The position numbers and the translations under genes were made by a program. From Xanthomonas fragariae (GTDB lineage: Bacteria; Pseudomonadota; Gammaproteobacteria; Xanthomonadales; Xanthomonadaceae): a DNA stretch of 64,000 nt. This document shows positions 27,855 through 35,086 of the stretch, piece by piece (the first letter of the stretch is position 1; each line of letters opens with the position of its first letter). The stretch covers positions 3,837,501 through 3,901,500 of the forward strand of contig NZ_LT853882.1 of the NCBI RefSeq assembly GCF_900183975.1. The letters are read 5' to 3'. Under the pieces are notes generated by a model that saw only the letters and a program-made list of their open reading frames with translations, was not told where the DNA came from and searched no databases.

Positions 27855-27880
27855 GTGTCTACGGAACCCTGGGCGTATCA

Positions 27881-29358
27881 CCTACGAAGAAGGCATCAAC
27901 CTCAACAGCGCCCTGCTGTATCTCAACTGGGGCGACCCGCGCACCGTCGAGCGCCTGATGCAAACCGTCAAAGCCTTCGACACCATTATCCAAGTGAATC
28001 CGCAGCGCCACCTGCTATTCGCCAGCAACTGGTTCGGCGGCCGCAAGGTCTACCGCGAACCCAACTGGCAATGGCAAAAGCCCTATTCCTTTCCCATCGT
28101 GCACCCCGCCCTGCTGCTGGGCGGCTATAACGCCGACCCCAACAGCCGCCGCATCGTCACAGGATTAGCCGACGGCTATCTCGCCCACGCCTACACCAAC
28201 GCCAAGGGCAACTGGGCGCTGCCCAACGAGATCAACTGGCAAACCGGCAAAACCCGCGGCGGCGAACTGTTCGAAGGCAGCGGCGGCGCCGACACCTTGC
28301 ACACCTTCTGGGCCGCCTACCGCTGGACCGGCGAGGCGCGTTATCTCAAACCGATTAACTACCGCGTCGCCAACAGCGGCCCCACTGGCCTGGCACTGCT
28401 CAACGAAAACTTTCTCGATGTCATGGGCAAGCGTAGCGCATGGAGCGGCAAGCTCATCGACGCTGTGAACAAACAAGACGGCAGCACCCCGGATTTTCCG
28501 CACCATGTAGCCTGGGAACAGACCGGCAACCTCGATTATCTCGCCACCATTTACCGCGCCGAAACTCGCGAGAAACTGCAAAACGTCTACATGAACACCG
28601 AAGGCCACTGGTGGAGCGACCGTGTCGAATCCCCCACCGTCAACCTGCAACGCGCACGCCTTGGTGGCGTGGCCCTCAAGCGCAATCAAACCTACCCCGG
28701 CCACACCGTGAGCTGGCGCTTCAATGACCCGGAAGCCGCCACCCAAGTCGCCATCGCCATCCCCGCCCCACAGCAAGGGCGTTTCACCGTCATCGCCTAC
28801 AACAGCGCACGCATGACAGGCTGGAATGTGGCGCCGGGCCAATGGCGCATCACCCAAGGCGTGGACCGCGATAACGATGGCAAGATCGACGGTGCAGGCA
28901 AAACGTATGAGGTCGCTTTCGAGAAAAGTGCCTCGCTAGATATCGAATTCCCCGCGGGCCGCACCACCCTTCTGCAACTCGAACGCATTGCCGAAGCTAG
29001 CCCGGTGGAGCTGCGCCCGGATCTGGGTATCGGCTATGGCGATGTGCGCGTGACTGAAGATGCCATTGAAGTGACGGTGCATAGCCTCGGCCATGCCGAT
29101 GCGCCGGCCGGGTTTGTGGTGCTGGAGAATGTGCGTGGGAGGGAGCTGGTGCGGGTGGGGTTTCCGGCACTAGCAGCCCCACGCGATCTGCACCCAATAA
29201 CAATGCAGGTACGGCTGCTGCTATCCAATGCGGCAAACAAGCAAGCTGCGCAATTGCGCTTGATCATCGAGGGCGAGGTGGCAGAGATTACCGAACGCAA
29301 CAATACGCTTCCACTATTGGCGCCAACCAACTTGATAACGCCAAAACAAAGCCGGTAG
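27881..29358 (+). pseudogene. Large extracellular-type protein, 5' end removed by IS3
   Basis: About 490 C-terminal codons survive, starting right at the IS3 right end (YEEGINLNSALLYLNWGDPR). Tryptophan- and aromatic-rich helical sequence (EPNWQWQKPYSFPIVHPALL, GGADTLHTFWAAYRWTGEAR) suggests an alpha/alpha-toroid carbohydrate-active or structural domain. It is followed by beta-rich segments and a C-terminal CARDB-like domain (VELRPDLGIGYGDVRVTEDA, FVVLENVRGRELVRVGFP). I cannot name the family. The lost N-terminal part presumably held the signal peptide and further domains; there is no start codon context, so it is dead. Confidence 0.6.
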
Positions 29359-29375
29359 TCCCGACAAGCCTTAAG

Positions 29376-29420
29376 CCTTTCTCCCGCCTGCGGGAGAAGG
29401 TGCCCGAAGGGTGGATGAGG
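29376..29420. repeat. Dispersed Xanthomonas intergenic palindrome
   Basis: The hairpin CCTTTCTCCCGC/GCGGGAGAAGG is followed by TGCCCGAAGGGTGG, related to the element at 17002. It marks the boundary between the core-like gene remnant to the left and the AT-rich cassettes to the right. Confidence 0.55.
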
Positions 29421-29532
29421 GAAAAGTAGACGGAATTCTCGTCAGTTGCTCAAGCAGATTGACGCAGCCCCCAAACTCAGCGAGGATCATCAATCGCCAT
29501 ATTTATGTTCATATTTTCTCTATTCCAAAGCC

Positions 29533-29955
29533 ATGAACCTGAGCAAATCAGATATAGCAAAACGTCAAATTGAGACAGCCTGTGAGATCTTTCTCAACGA
29601 AGGTGATTTTCTCGCCATCGTGACGCTTGCTGGCGCAGCCGAGGAAATTCTTGGGAATCTCCTGAAGCGTGCCGGTAAAGCAAACAGCATGGACGACATC
29701 GTCGCACTGGATCAGCGGCTTTCTGGCGGGCTTCCTTTTAAAGATGTAATCGCTGAGGTCAACGCTGCCCGTAATGCCCTCAAGCATGCCCGTGATGCAT
29801 CCGAGGACACCGTGCAGGTGCGTCCCGAGGATGCTCATGCAATGCTCTCAAGAGCTATCTCAAATTATGTTTCGCTCACGGAAGACATATCGGAATCCAT
29901 GCTTTTTGTATTTAACAGAATTATTGCCCTGCATCATCCCAGCGTTGCTGGCTAA
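29533..29955 (+). CDS. Integron-cassette protein with HEPN-like RxxxxH motif
   Basis: The 140-residue helical protein is AT-rich in codon usage, unlike its neighbours. MNLSKSDIAKRQIETACEIF starts it; AAEEILGNLLKRAG and VNAARNALKHARDASED follow. RNALKH fits the R-x4-H signature of HEPN-domain ribonucleases, and the AAEEIL helix is also HEPN-like. ATG 29533 is chosen over the upstream in-frame 29446. The TAA stop lies inside the R'' box of an attC site, as is usual for integron gene cassettes. A role as toxin or defence RNase is inferred, not shown. Confidence 0.6.
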   Translation: MNLSKSDIAKRQIETACEIFLNEGDFLAIVTLAGAAEEILGNLLKRAGKANSMDDIVALDQRLSGGLPFKDVIAEVNAARNALKHARDASEDTVQVRPEDAHAMLSRAISNYVSLTEDISESMLFVFNRIIALHHPSVAG

Positions 29956-30009
29956 CCATTTATTCAGGCCAGCTCCGCCTCACGGCGCGACTTAACCAAG
30001 GTATTAGCC
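29950..30009 (+). repeat. Integron attC recombination site 1
   Basis: This 60-bp imperfect palindrome lies directly after the first cassette gene: R'' box GGCTAAC (29950-29956), arm TTCAGGCC, central CCGCC-TCA-CGGCG hairpin, arm GACTTAA, and R' box ATTAGCC (30003-30009). Length and layout match attC2 exactly. The first G of the consensus GTTRRRY is A here, which may weaken cleavage. Confidence 0.75.
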
Positions 30010-30012
30010 ATC

Positions 30013-30639
30013 ATGAAAAATGATCGCCGCGTTTTCATTGACGCCGAAATTCTGGTGCTTGGGCAGCGCCGCTTCATAAAATCGGTAGCTATTCCTCTAT
30101 ATGAGCAGCTGGAAGAAATAGCGCCGAATTTTCCTGAGCCTGATGACAATGACCATTTCGAAAATATAGTTCACTCAAATCTGCAGGCCTTTTTCAATGA
30201 ACTTGGTGGTGTTGCAACGGTTGGGGTTTTCTTAAGCGAGTGGGCAGCAAAAAAGCTGCTGGATGAGATATACGAAGCAACAATTAGACCTCGCTTCAAA
30301 AAAGTCTTTGAGGATTTTTTTAATAGATCAAGCAATGGTAAATTTTATTCCACCGCAATTTCAGCCAAAAGCAGATTAGATAATAACATAATTCTTGTTC
30401 TATCCATTGGCCGCAGCATGGAAGAAATTGAAGCTTGCAACAACCTTGTTTCTACCGCCTTCCAGAAAGGAATAGATCAGATCAAGGATCATCCAGATGG
30501 GACCGTCCGCTCCTATATCATCGAAGATCGCAACATCAGATTCAGCGGGCATTACCAGTCAAGAGTTCAAGCAGTAGATGCGTTGGCAAAGTCCATGTCG
30601 CCTTTTGGAACGATCAAGGCAATGCGACATGATGGCTAA
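30013..30639 (+). CDS. Integron-cassette hypothetical protein, 208 aa
   Basis: This AT-rich gene starts three bases after attC1 and ends with a TAA inside the R'' box of attC2, so ORF plus site form one complete cassette. The product (KNDRRVFIDAEILVLGQRRF, ELGGVATVGVFLSEWAAKKL, NIILVLSIGRSMEEIEACNN) is soluble, alpha/beta-looking and has no signal peptide. The GVATVGVFLSEW part is hydrophobic but short. I do not recognise the family; function unknown. Confidence 0.65.
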   Translation: MKNDRRVFIDAEILVLGQRRFIKSVAIPLYEQLEEIAPNFPEPDDNDHFENIVHSNLQAFFNELGGVATVGVFLSEWAAKKLLDEIYEATIRPRFKKVFEDFFNRSSNGKFYSTAISAKSRLDNNIILVLSIGRSMEEIEACNNLVSTAFQKGIDQIKDHPDGTVRSYIIEDRNIRFSGHYQSRVQAVDALAKSMSPFGTIKAMRHDG

Positions 30640-30693
30640 CAATTCGTTCAAGCTGATGCCGCTTCGCGGCACGGCTTAACTCATACATTAGGG
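30634..30693 (+). repeat. Integron attC recombination site 2
   Basis: This is a textbook 60-bp attC: R'' GGCTAAC (30634-30640), L'' TTCAAGCTG with an extra-helical base against L' CGGCTTAA, terminal hairpin TGCCGC-TTC-GCGGCA, and R' ATTAGGG (30687-30693). The unpaired C in TTCAAG versus CTTAA is the conserved strand-selecting bulge. As in attC1, the R' box begins with A instead of G. Confidence 0.82.
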
Positions 30694-30702
30694 TGCACTC
30701 AG

Positions 30703-31332
30703 ATGATCACGCGATCTATGGAAGAAAAACGTGCCGATTACATCTCATCAATGGGAGAGGAGCTTGGTACTAGCTTCTACGAGCTCTTCCGGAAATTGAT
30801 CGAGCTTCACGTCCTTTGGCAGCAGTACCGCCAGCTGTTTGAAGATGACACTACGATTCACTTGCTCAATCGAACCGCTGGCTTGTTCTTCAAGATCGTG
30901 CAAGACGAGCTTTGGGACAGTGTCTTGCTTGGGATTTCGCGGATGACAGATCCGACAGCAACAGGCAAGAAAAAGAACCTTACAATACAGTCATTGCCTC
31001 CGTTGATTATGGATACAGTGATGCGGGCTGAGGTTCAATCACTTTGCAACAAATCGTTGGAGTCAGCCGAATTTGCCCGCGAGCATCGCAACAAGCGCAT
31101 TGTTCATCAAGATCACGACTACCACAGCAAACGAGATTTGGATCCTCTTAATGGCATAAGCAGGGCTCACGTGGAGCAGATGCTAGCGGCGTTGCAGGCT
31201 GTTCTAAACCGAATCGATTCATATTTCAGAGGCATCACTGTTATGTACGAGAAATTTGTGGATGCGAGCGGGGCTAGGACTCTAGTCAACAAACTGAGAG
31301 AGCTAGAACGGCTACAGGCTGGGGTCACTTGA
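30703..31332 (+). CDS. HEPN/AbiU2-like cassette protein
   Basis: This 209-residue helical protein begins ten bases after attC2. LFFKIVQDELWDSVLLGISR, MTDPTATGKKKNLTIQSLPP and ESAEFAREHRNKRIVHQDHD match the AbiU2-type HEPN pattern, with RNKRIVH as the R-x5-H RNase motif. AbiU2 relatives belong to abortive-infection phage defence. It has lower GC than flanking genes. A degenerate third attC start (CCTAATAATCCATTCAA, 31365-31381) follows its stop. Activity against phage is an inference. Confidence 0.68.
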   Translation: MITRSMEEKRADYISSMGEELGTSFYELFRKLIELHVLWQQYRQLFEDDTTIHLLNRTAGLFFKIVQDELWDSVLLGISRMTDPTATGKKKNLTIQSLPPLIMDTVMRAEVQSLCNKSLESAEFAREHRNKRIVHQDHDYHSKRDLDPLNGISRAHVEQMLAALQAVLNRIDSYFRGITVMYEKFVDASGARTLVNKLRELERLQAGVT

Positions 31333-31364
31333 GTTGTGCCGCAGGCTCGCCGTAGCTGGCGGGA

Positions 31365-31390
31365 CCTAATAATCCATTCAACCTGTGGCG
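31365..31390 (+). repeat. Degenerate or truncated attC end
   Basis: CCTAATAATCCATTCAACC closely resembles the R''-L'' half of attC2 (GCTAACAATTCGTTCAAGC), but no R' half or hairpin follows. It lies about 33 bases after the third cassette gene and may mark the truncated right end of the array. Confidence 0.4.
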
Positions 31391-31500
31391 TGTGTTGATG
31401 CACAAGTGCAGAAACGGATGCCATTCCACCTCTGGTGACGCGGCGCGAGTTGTAGCAACACGAGTTGACATCCCAACCAACCCACAGCAATCTCTACCCC

Positions 31501-31728
31501 AAGGAGCGTAGAAACTCCTCAGACAGCGGTACCCACCTCCGAGATACCGGTGGGTTTTTTGTGCCCGTAGTTTCTTGCGAGCGCAACCGACGCGATGCCT
31601 GCGTCGGGAGGGCGGCTAATACAACACCCTTCGGGGGAATATGCCCGCCGTCTGTCTGCGGTTTCTAACCTCCCGACATCCCGTCGCCGGCCGGCGGCGG
31701 GGCCTGTTCGTCAAGGAGGCCCTTTGCC
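31501..31728 (+). promoter_or_regulatory. Structured leader of the symE-like gene
   Basis: The 228-base leader holds three hairpins: an intrinsic terminator at 31531-31560, CCGACGC/GCGTCGG (31587-31593 with 31601-31607), and a CCC-TTCG-GGG tetraloop (31627-31636). A SD-like AAGGAGG follows at 31714-31720. Such a folded leader ahead of a SymE-type toxin is what type I toxin-antitoxin systems use, with an antisense RNA pairing to the leader. The antisense promoter itself was not identified. Confidence 0.5.
31531..31560 (+). terminator. Intrinsic terminator in the symE leader
   Basis: ACCCACC (31531-31537) pairs with GGTGGGT (31549-31555) and is followed by a run of T to 31560. It lies about 170 bases before the symE-like start codon, so it would stop a short upstream transcript or attenuate the toxin mRNA. 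Confidence 0.7.
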
Positions 31729-32085
31729 ATGCGTCAGCCGCCATCTCGCACCACCACCACCGCCCGCAAGCGGGCACCACGCCAACCACCGCGCGACGCG
31801 GTCTGGCACATCAGAGAGTCGCCGCGCACCCTGATGCTCACGCCCGAGCAAGTGGCCGCCGCCAACGCGGCCGATCTTGCCAAACAACAGCGCGCACTAC
31901 GCCGCCCGCGCCCACCGCAACACTGCACCGTCGGCTATGGATATTACCCCGCCAGCGGCCAACGCATCCCCACGCTGCGACTACGCGGCCGCTGGCTGGA
32001 ACAACTGGGCTTTGCCATCGGCTGCAAACTCCACATCCGCCTGCGCGACGGCGAGCTGGTCGTCAGCGTTGCAAGCGCAGATTGA
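31729..32085 (+). CDS. SymE-like type I toxin
   Basis: The 118-residue protein has a basic, disordered N-terminus (RQPPSRTTTTARKRAPRQPP) and a C-terminal AbrB-like SymE domain: HCTVGYGYYPASGQRIPTLR, then LRGRWLEQLGFAIGCKLHIR and LRDGELVVSV. SymE relatives are SOS-linked toxins (RNA cleavage or nucleoid condensation has been reported for the family) silenced by an antisense RNA. AAGGAGG stands eight bases before ATG. It directly follows the cassette array. Confidence 0.75.
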   Translation: MRQPPSRTTTTARKRAPRQPPRDAVWHIRESPRTLMLTPEQVAAANAADLAKQQRALRRPRPPQHCTVGYGYYPASGQRIPTLRLRGRWLEQLGFAIGCKLHIRLRDGELVVSVASAD

Positions 32086-32830
32086 AAGGGGGAGTCGACA
32101 GCTGCACCGCGCTTGAAACGCAGGCGTGTGCGTCCGGCATATGCCGGACAACGAATGCCCTACGGCCAACGCCAATGGTAAAGCGCGCAATAGCACGTGG
32201 CTTTGATGCCGTTGCGTGCAAAGAACGTTGGCATCGCTCATCCCGCTTGCAACTGCACGGCATGCACGCGCATCACGTTCTCTCGTCGGCTTCAGATGGT
32301 CATCGCATCCACGCCATCTGGCGCTGTCTTGCCGCTGGCGGAAGAGAGCCAGTGCTGATCAGGAACAGTTTTCACCGCATCCGCATCCGCATCCGCATTG
32401 CGATGTGATGTGATGTGATGTGATGTGATGTGATGTGATGCGAGAGCAACCCATACATGCAATGCGTATACACAACGCGTGTGGCTGTTTCGCATTTTTG
32501 AGGCTGCATGACGGTGGCGTGCCGGGTGGCGTTATTGCCCGGCTGCTGCTGTGCCGGGTCTGCACATGCCGGGCTTTGATGGCAGGCACGTTCGGGGATA
32601 CGGCCCGGTGAGCTGCGACACATCGTCTGGCAGGCTGCCGTGGACGCGCCGCCTCTGAGGCTGGTGGCCCCCTGAGGCCGCAATTGGGGCGGTGAAAGCC
32701 GCGTCAGACTGAATGGAATTATTCGAAGCATTTACACACCCAGCGCTCTAGATCGCCCATATACTTCGGATTGCGTCACGCTTCCATAGTGATCTGTGTC
32801 GCTTATTCTAGGTAGACAAAGGATCTGGAT
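32086..32830. other. Gene-free stretch of about 745 bp
   Basis: No convincing coding frame is present. It contains a CATCCG triple (about 32378-32396) running into a GATGT array, and otherwise GC-rich sequence without recognised features. It ends at the promoter region of the TupA-like gene. Confidence 0.5.
32402..32440. repeat. Pentanucleotide microsatellite (GATGT)7.8
   Basis: Thirty-nine bases consist of nearly eight perfect GATGT units, directly preceded by three ATCCGC units. Perfect short repeats like this change length by slippage; here no gene frame is affected. Confidence 0.85.
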
Positions 32831-33907
32831 ATGATTGACGACACGTTAGACATGGTGGTGCTGCCACCGGTTGGGTCGCTGGCCGTCGGCCGGCTGTTGG
32901 CGTCGCTGCCGGCGCCCTCACTTACTTGCGCAACCCGGCAAGCTGCAGGGCTACCTGCCCCGTATGCAGCGCCCGTCAGTGCGCCGACGCTCAAGCGGTT
33001 GCTTCGCAAAGGTGTGCGCCGGCTGGTCAGGACGCTGCCTTGGCGGCACCAGGACCGGATCTATTATTTCAATACGTTTGGCCGGCTTCCGAATCTGTAC
33101 AACCCGACGTGCTTCAATGAGAAAGTGCTGTATCGCAAGTGCGTGCACGGCGATTACCCGGTCTATCAGCGCCTGGCGGACAAGGTCGCGGTGCGGCCGT
33201 ATGTGGCCTCCAGGATCGGCAATGCGCATCTGATTCCGTTGCTGCTGGACAGCAACAACCCGGAAGACCTGCTCAGCCTGCCGCGCTGGCGGCAGACGGT
33301 GATCAAGGCCAACCACGGCGCGAGCATGGTGGAGATTGTGCGCGACGAGCCGGATGCGGTGCAGCGGCGACGCATCATCGAGCGCTGCGGCCAGTGGCTG
33401 CGCCGCGACTTCTCCGAAATGGAACGCGAGATCCATTACCGCAACATCCCGCCGCGCATTCTGGTGGAGCACTACATCGGCGATGCGCAAAACGCGCCGG
33501 TGGACTACAAGTTCCATATGTTCCGCCAGGTGGATGGCAGCTTTCACTATGTGCTGCAAGTAATCTACGGCCGCTTCGACACGCCGGCGTTGTCGATGAC
33601 CTTCTTCGTTGGCAACCTGCACGAGGCTTTCCACCGCATCCGCGACGACGGCCGGCAACCTCCGTGCGCACCGCAGCTACTGGAGCAGGCGCTGGAACTG
33701 AGCAAAGTGCTGGCCAGCGATTTCGATTATGTGCGGGTGGATTGGTATATCCAGAACGGCCAAATCTATTTTGGCGAACTCACCTTCACACCGGGCGCCG
33801 GCCTGGTCACAGGCTTGGGCCGCGGGCTGGACCGGATCATGGGCGATATGTGGGTGCAACGGCGTGCGCCGGTGGAGCCGTGTTTTGCGACGGCGCGCAG
33901 GTCGTAG
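32831..33907 (+). CDS. TupA-like ATP-grasp protein, 3' end captured by IS remnant
   Basis: This 358-residue protein of the ATPgrasp_TupA family is used in cell-surface polysaccharide or peptide ligation. Landmarks are DRIYYFNTFGRLPNLYNPTC, FNEKVLYRKC, VIKANHGASMVEIVRDE, EHYIGDAQNAPVDYKFHMFR, DYVRVDWYIQNGQIYFGELT and FTPGAGLVTG, which cover lysine and acidic ATP/Mg ligands. The last ten codons and the TAG stop appear to come from IS-derived sequence starting about 33895, so the native C-terminus is probably replaced. The catalytic core is complete, so function may persist. Confidence 0.78.
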   Translation: MIDDTLDMVVLPPVGSLAVGRLLASLPAPSLTCATRQAAGLPAPYAAPVSAPTLKRLLRKGVRRLVRTLPWRHQDRIYYFNTFGRLPNLYNPTCFNEKVLYRKCVHGDYPVYQRLADKVAVRPYVASRIGNAHLIPLLLDSNNPEDLLSLPRWRQTVIKANHGASMVEIVRDEPDAVQRRRIIERCGQWLRRDFSEMEREIHYRNIPPRILVEHYIGDAQNAPVDYKFHMFRQVDGSFHYVLQVIYGRFDTPALSMTFFVGNLHEAFHRIRDDGRQPPCAPQLLEQALELSKVLASDFDYVRVDWYIQNGQIYFGELTFTPGAGLVTGLGRGLDRIMGDMWVQRRAPVEPCFATARRS

Positions 33908-34250
33908 GCATGCTTGAGATAAAGCAAACCTGCCATCAAACGCACCGGCAGTGCGGGACGACCGCCAGCGGCCGCAGTGGCCGGAAAATGTGGCCAAAGC
34001 GCCTGTTCCAAGGCGGCCCACGGCATGCGTTGGCTCAGCTGCGAGAGTGGATGACGCAGGTCGATTTGATTTTCCGGCCGCGAACGAAACAACTCGTCGG
34101 CGCAAATGCGCCTAGCAGTAGGACGGCGTATCCGCATGGGCGGAAACTGCAAGAAATCAGGCATCAGCGTAGCGAAAACCGGCAGTTCTGGCACGCCTGT
34201 GCGGCTTATAAAGCGTGGCGGTGATTGAGTGTTGAGGGTTTTTCAGGGGC
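33900..34250 (-). mobile_element. 5' remnant of an IS1478-like IS5-family element
   Basis: The minus strand encodes the transposase start: ADELFRSRPENQIDLRHPLS, SQRMPWAALEQALWPHFP, GGRPALPVRLMAGLLYLKHA, YDLR. The sequence then breaks off at the TupA-like gene. The outer end CGCCCCTGAAAAACCC (about 34232-34248 read on the minus strand) matches those near 6580 and 26605. About 230 residues of transposase are missing. Confidence 0.75.
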
Positions 34251-34257
34251 GAGTAAG

Positions 34258-34415
34258 TCAGATGATGGAGTAGGCAAGCGACAGCCACGCCAGATGGAGA
34301 TCGATCCGTCGCTCGAAGCGGAAGCGTCGCATACCGAATCCGACGAACCAGGCATATGTGCGTTCGACCACCCAGCGGTGCCGTACGAGTTGGTCGTTGC
34401 GTTCGATCCCTGACG
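34258..34415 (-). pseudogene. C-terminal remnant of IS427-type transposase
   Basis: The minus strand encodes ERNDQLVRHRWVVERTYAWF, GFGMRRFRFERRIDLHLAWL and SLAYSII to a stop, very like the end of the transposase at 6380-6540. Everything upstream is gone. It abuts a 15-bp tandem repeat and the next gene. Confidence 0.75.
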
Positions 34416-34418
34416 AGC

Positions 34419-34463
34419 GATGCGTGAAATGCTGATGCGTGAAATGCTGATGCGTGAAATGCT
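34419..34463. repeat. 15-bp tandem repeat, three copies
   Basis: GATGCGTGAAATGCT is repeated perfectly three times at the broken edge of the transposase remnant. It encodes nothing recognised and probably arose during decay. Confidence 0.85.
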
Positions 34464-34507
34464 GTCGCGCCGCTTGCGGTGATCGCGACCGCGGTCTGCA
34501 TCGCGCG

Positions 34508-35086
34508 CTACCTTGTGTAGGAGCGGCGCCGCAGACGATAGGTTGTCGCAGGCGGGATGTTCCAATACGTCCGCCCGATCCTGACAGCCTCCAGATCGAG
34601 CGCATCGAGAATGTGCGCCGGAACCGAGCATTTGAAGCCGTAGGTAAACAGATACATACGGCCGCCCGGTTTGAGATGCATAAAGGCGCCACGCACGATG
34701 GCAGCCACCTGATGCGCCGGCATGTTCAGAAAGCCAAGGCCGCAGACCACCGCATCGACGCAGCTCCCATCGAAGCGGGGCACCGATTCAAGATTGCAGA
34801 CATCCATCTGCCGCAACGTCGCATGCGGAAAGCGTTGCTTGAGCAACGACGAGAACGTCTGGTTGTACTCGAGCAGAATGAGGTTTTTTTCGCGCACGCC
34901 TTTGTCGATCATCGCGCGGGTAAAAACGCCGGTACCAGGCCCAAGTTCGAGGACGCGCCCGGTGCGTTCCGATAGCTCGGACGTGATGGTGGAGGCGAGC
35001 GCACGCCCGGAGGGGACGATCGCTGCAATGGAGCAGGGTGCTGTGATCCATTCGCGAAAAAACGAAACCATATACGAACGAGCCAT
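34508..35086 (-). CDS. PmtA-like phospholipid N-methyltransferase
   Basis: This 192-residue class I SAM methyltransferase begins VSFFREWITAPCSIAAIVPS and GRALAS, the amphipathic membrane-binding start of PmtA enzymes. It continues with RVLELGPGTGVFTRAMIDKG (SAM loop) and DAVVCGLGFLNMPAHQ. Such enzymes methylate phosphatidylethanolamine towards phosphatidylcholine at the inner membrane face. The C-terminus (RTYWNIPPATTYRLRRRS) also fits. Full length for the family; single gene. Other SAM methyltransferases of this size cannot be fully excluded. Confidence 0.75.
   Translation of the reverse strand: MARSYMVSFFREWITAPCSIAAIVPSGRALASTITSELSERTGRVLELGPGTGVFTRAMIDKGVREKNLILLEYNQTFSSLLKQRFPHATLRQMDVCNLESVPRFDGSCVDAVVCGLGFLNMPAHQVAAIVRGAFMHLKPGGRMYLFTYGFKCSVPAHILDALDLEAVRIGRTYWNIPPATTYRLRRRSYTR

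Larger units (their letters stand above)
26665..27880 (+). mobile_element. IS3-family insertion sequence, 1216 bp
   Basis: The ends TGATACGCCCAGGGTTTCCT (26665) and the inverse of GGAACCCTGGGCGTATCA (to 27880) form imperfect inverted repeats starting TGA, as in IS3. It carries orfA and orfB with an A6G slippery sequence at 26949-26955 for -1 frameshifting. No target duplication is seen (CGT left, CCT right), so one flank was probably lost by deletion or recombination. An IS1478-like end (CCCCTGAAAAACC, about 26607) lies just outside the left end. Confidence 0.85.

Noticed and set aside
29359..29532. attI site or intI gene left of the first cassette
   Set aside because: No GTTRRRY site with flanking integrase-binding repeats and no integrase frame is visible; the region holds a generic intergenic palindrome.
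34419..34463. 15-bp repeats as CRISPR or operator sites
   Set aside because: Only three contiguous units with no spacers, at a decayed IS edge.
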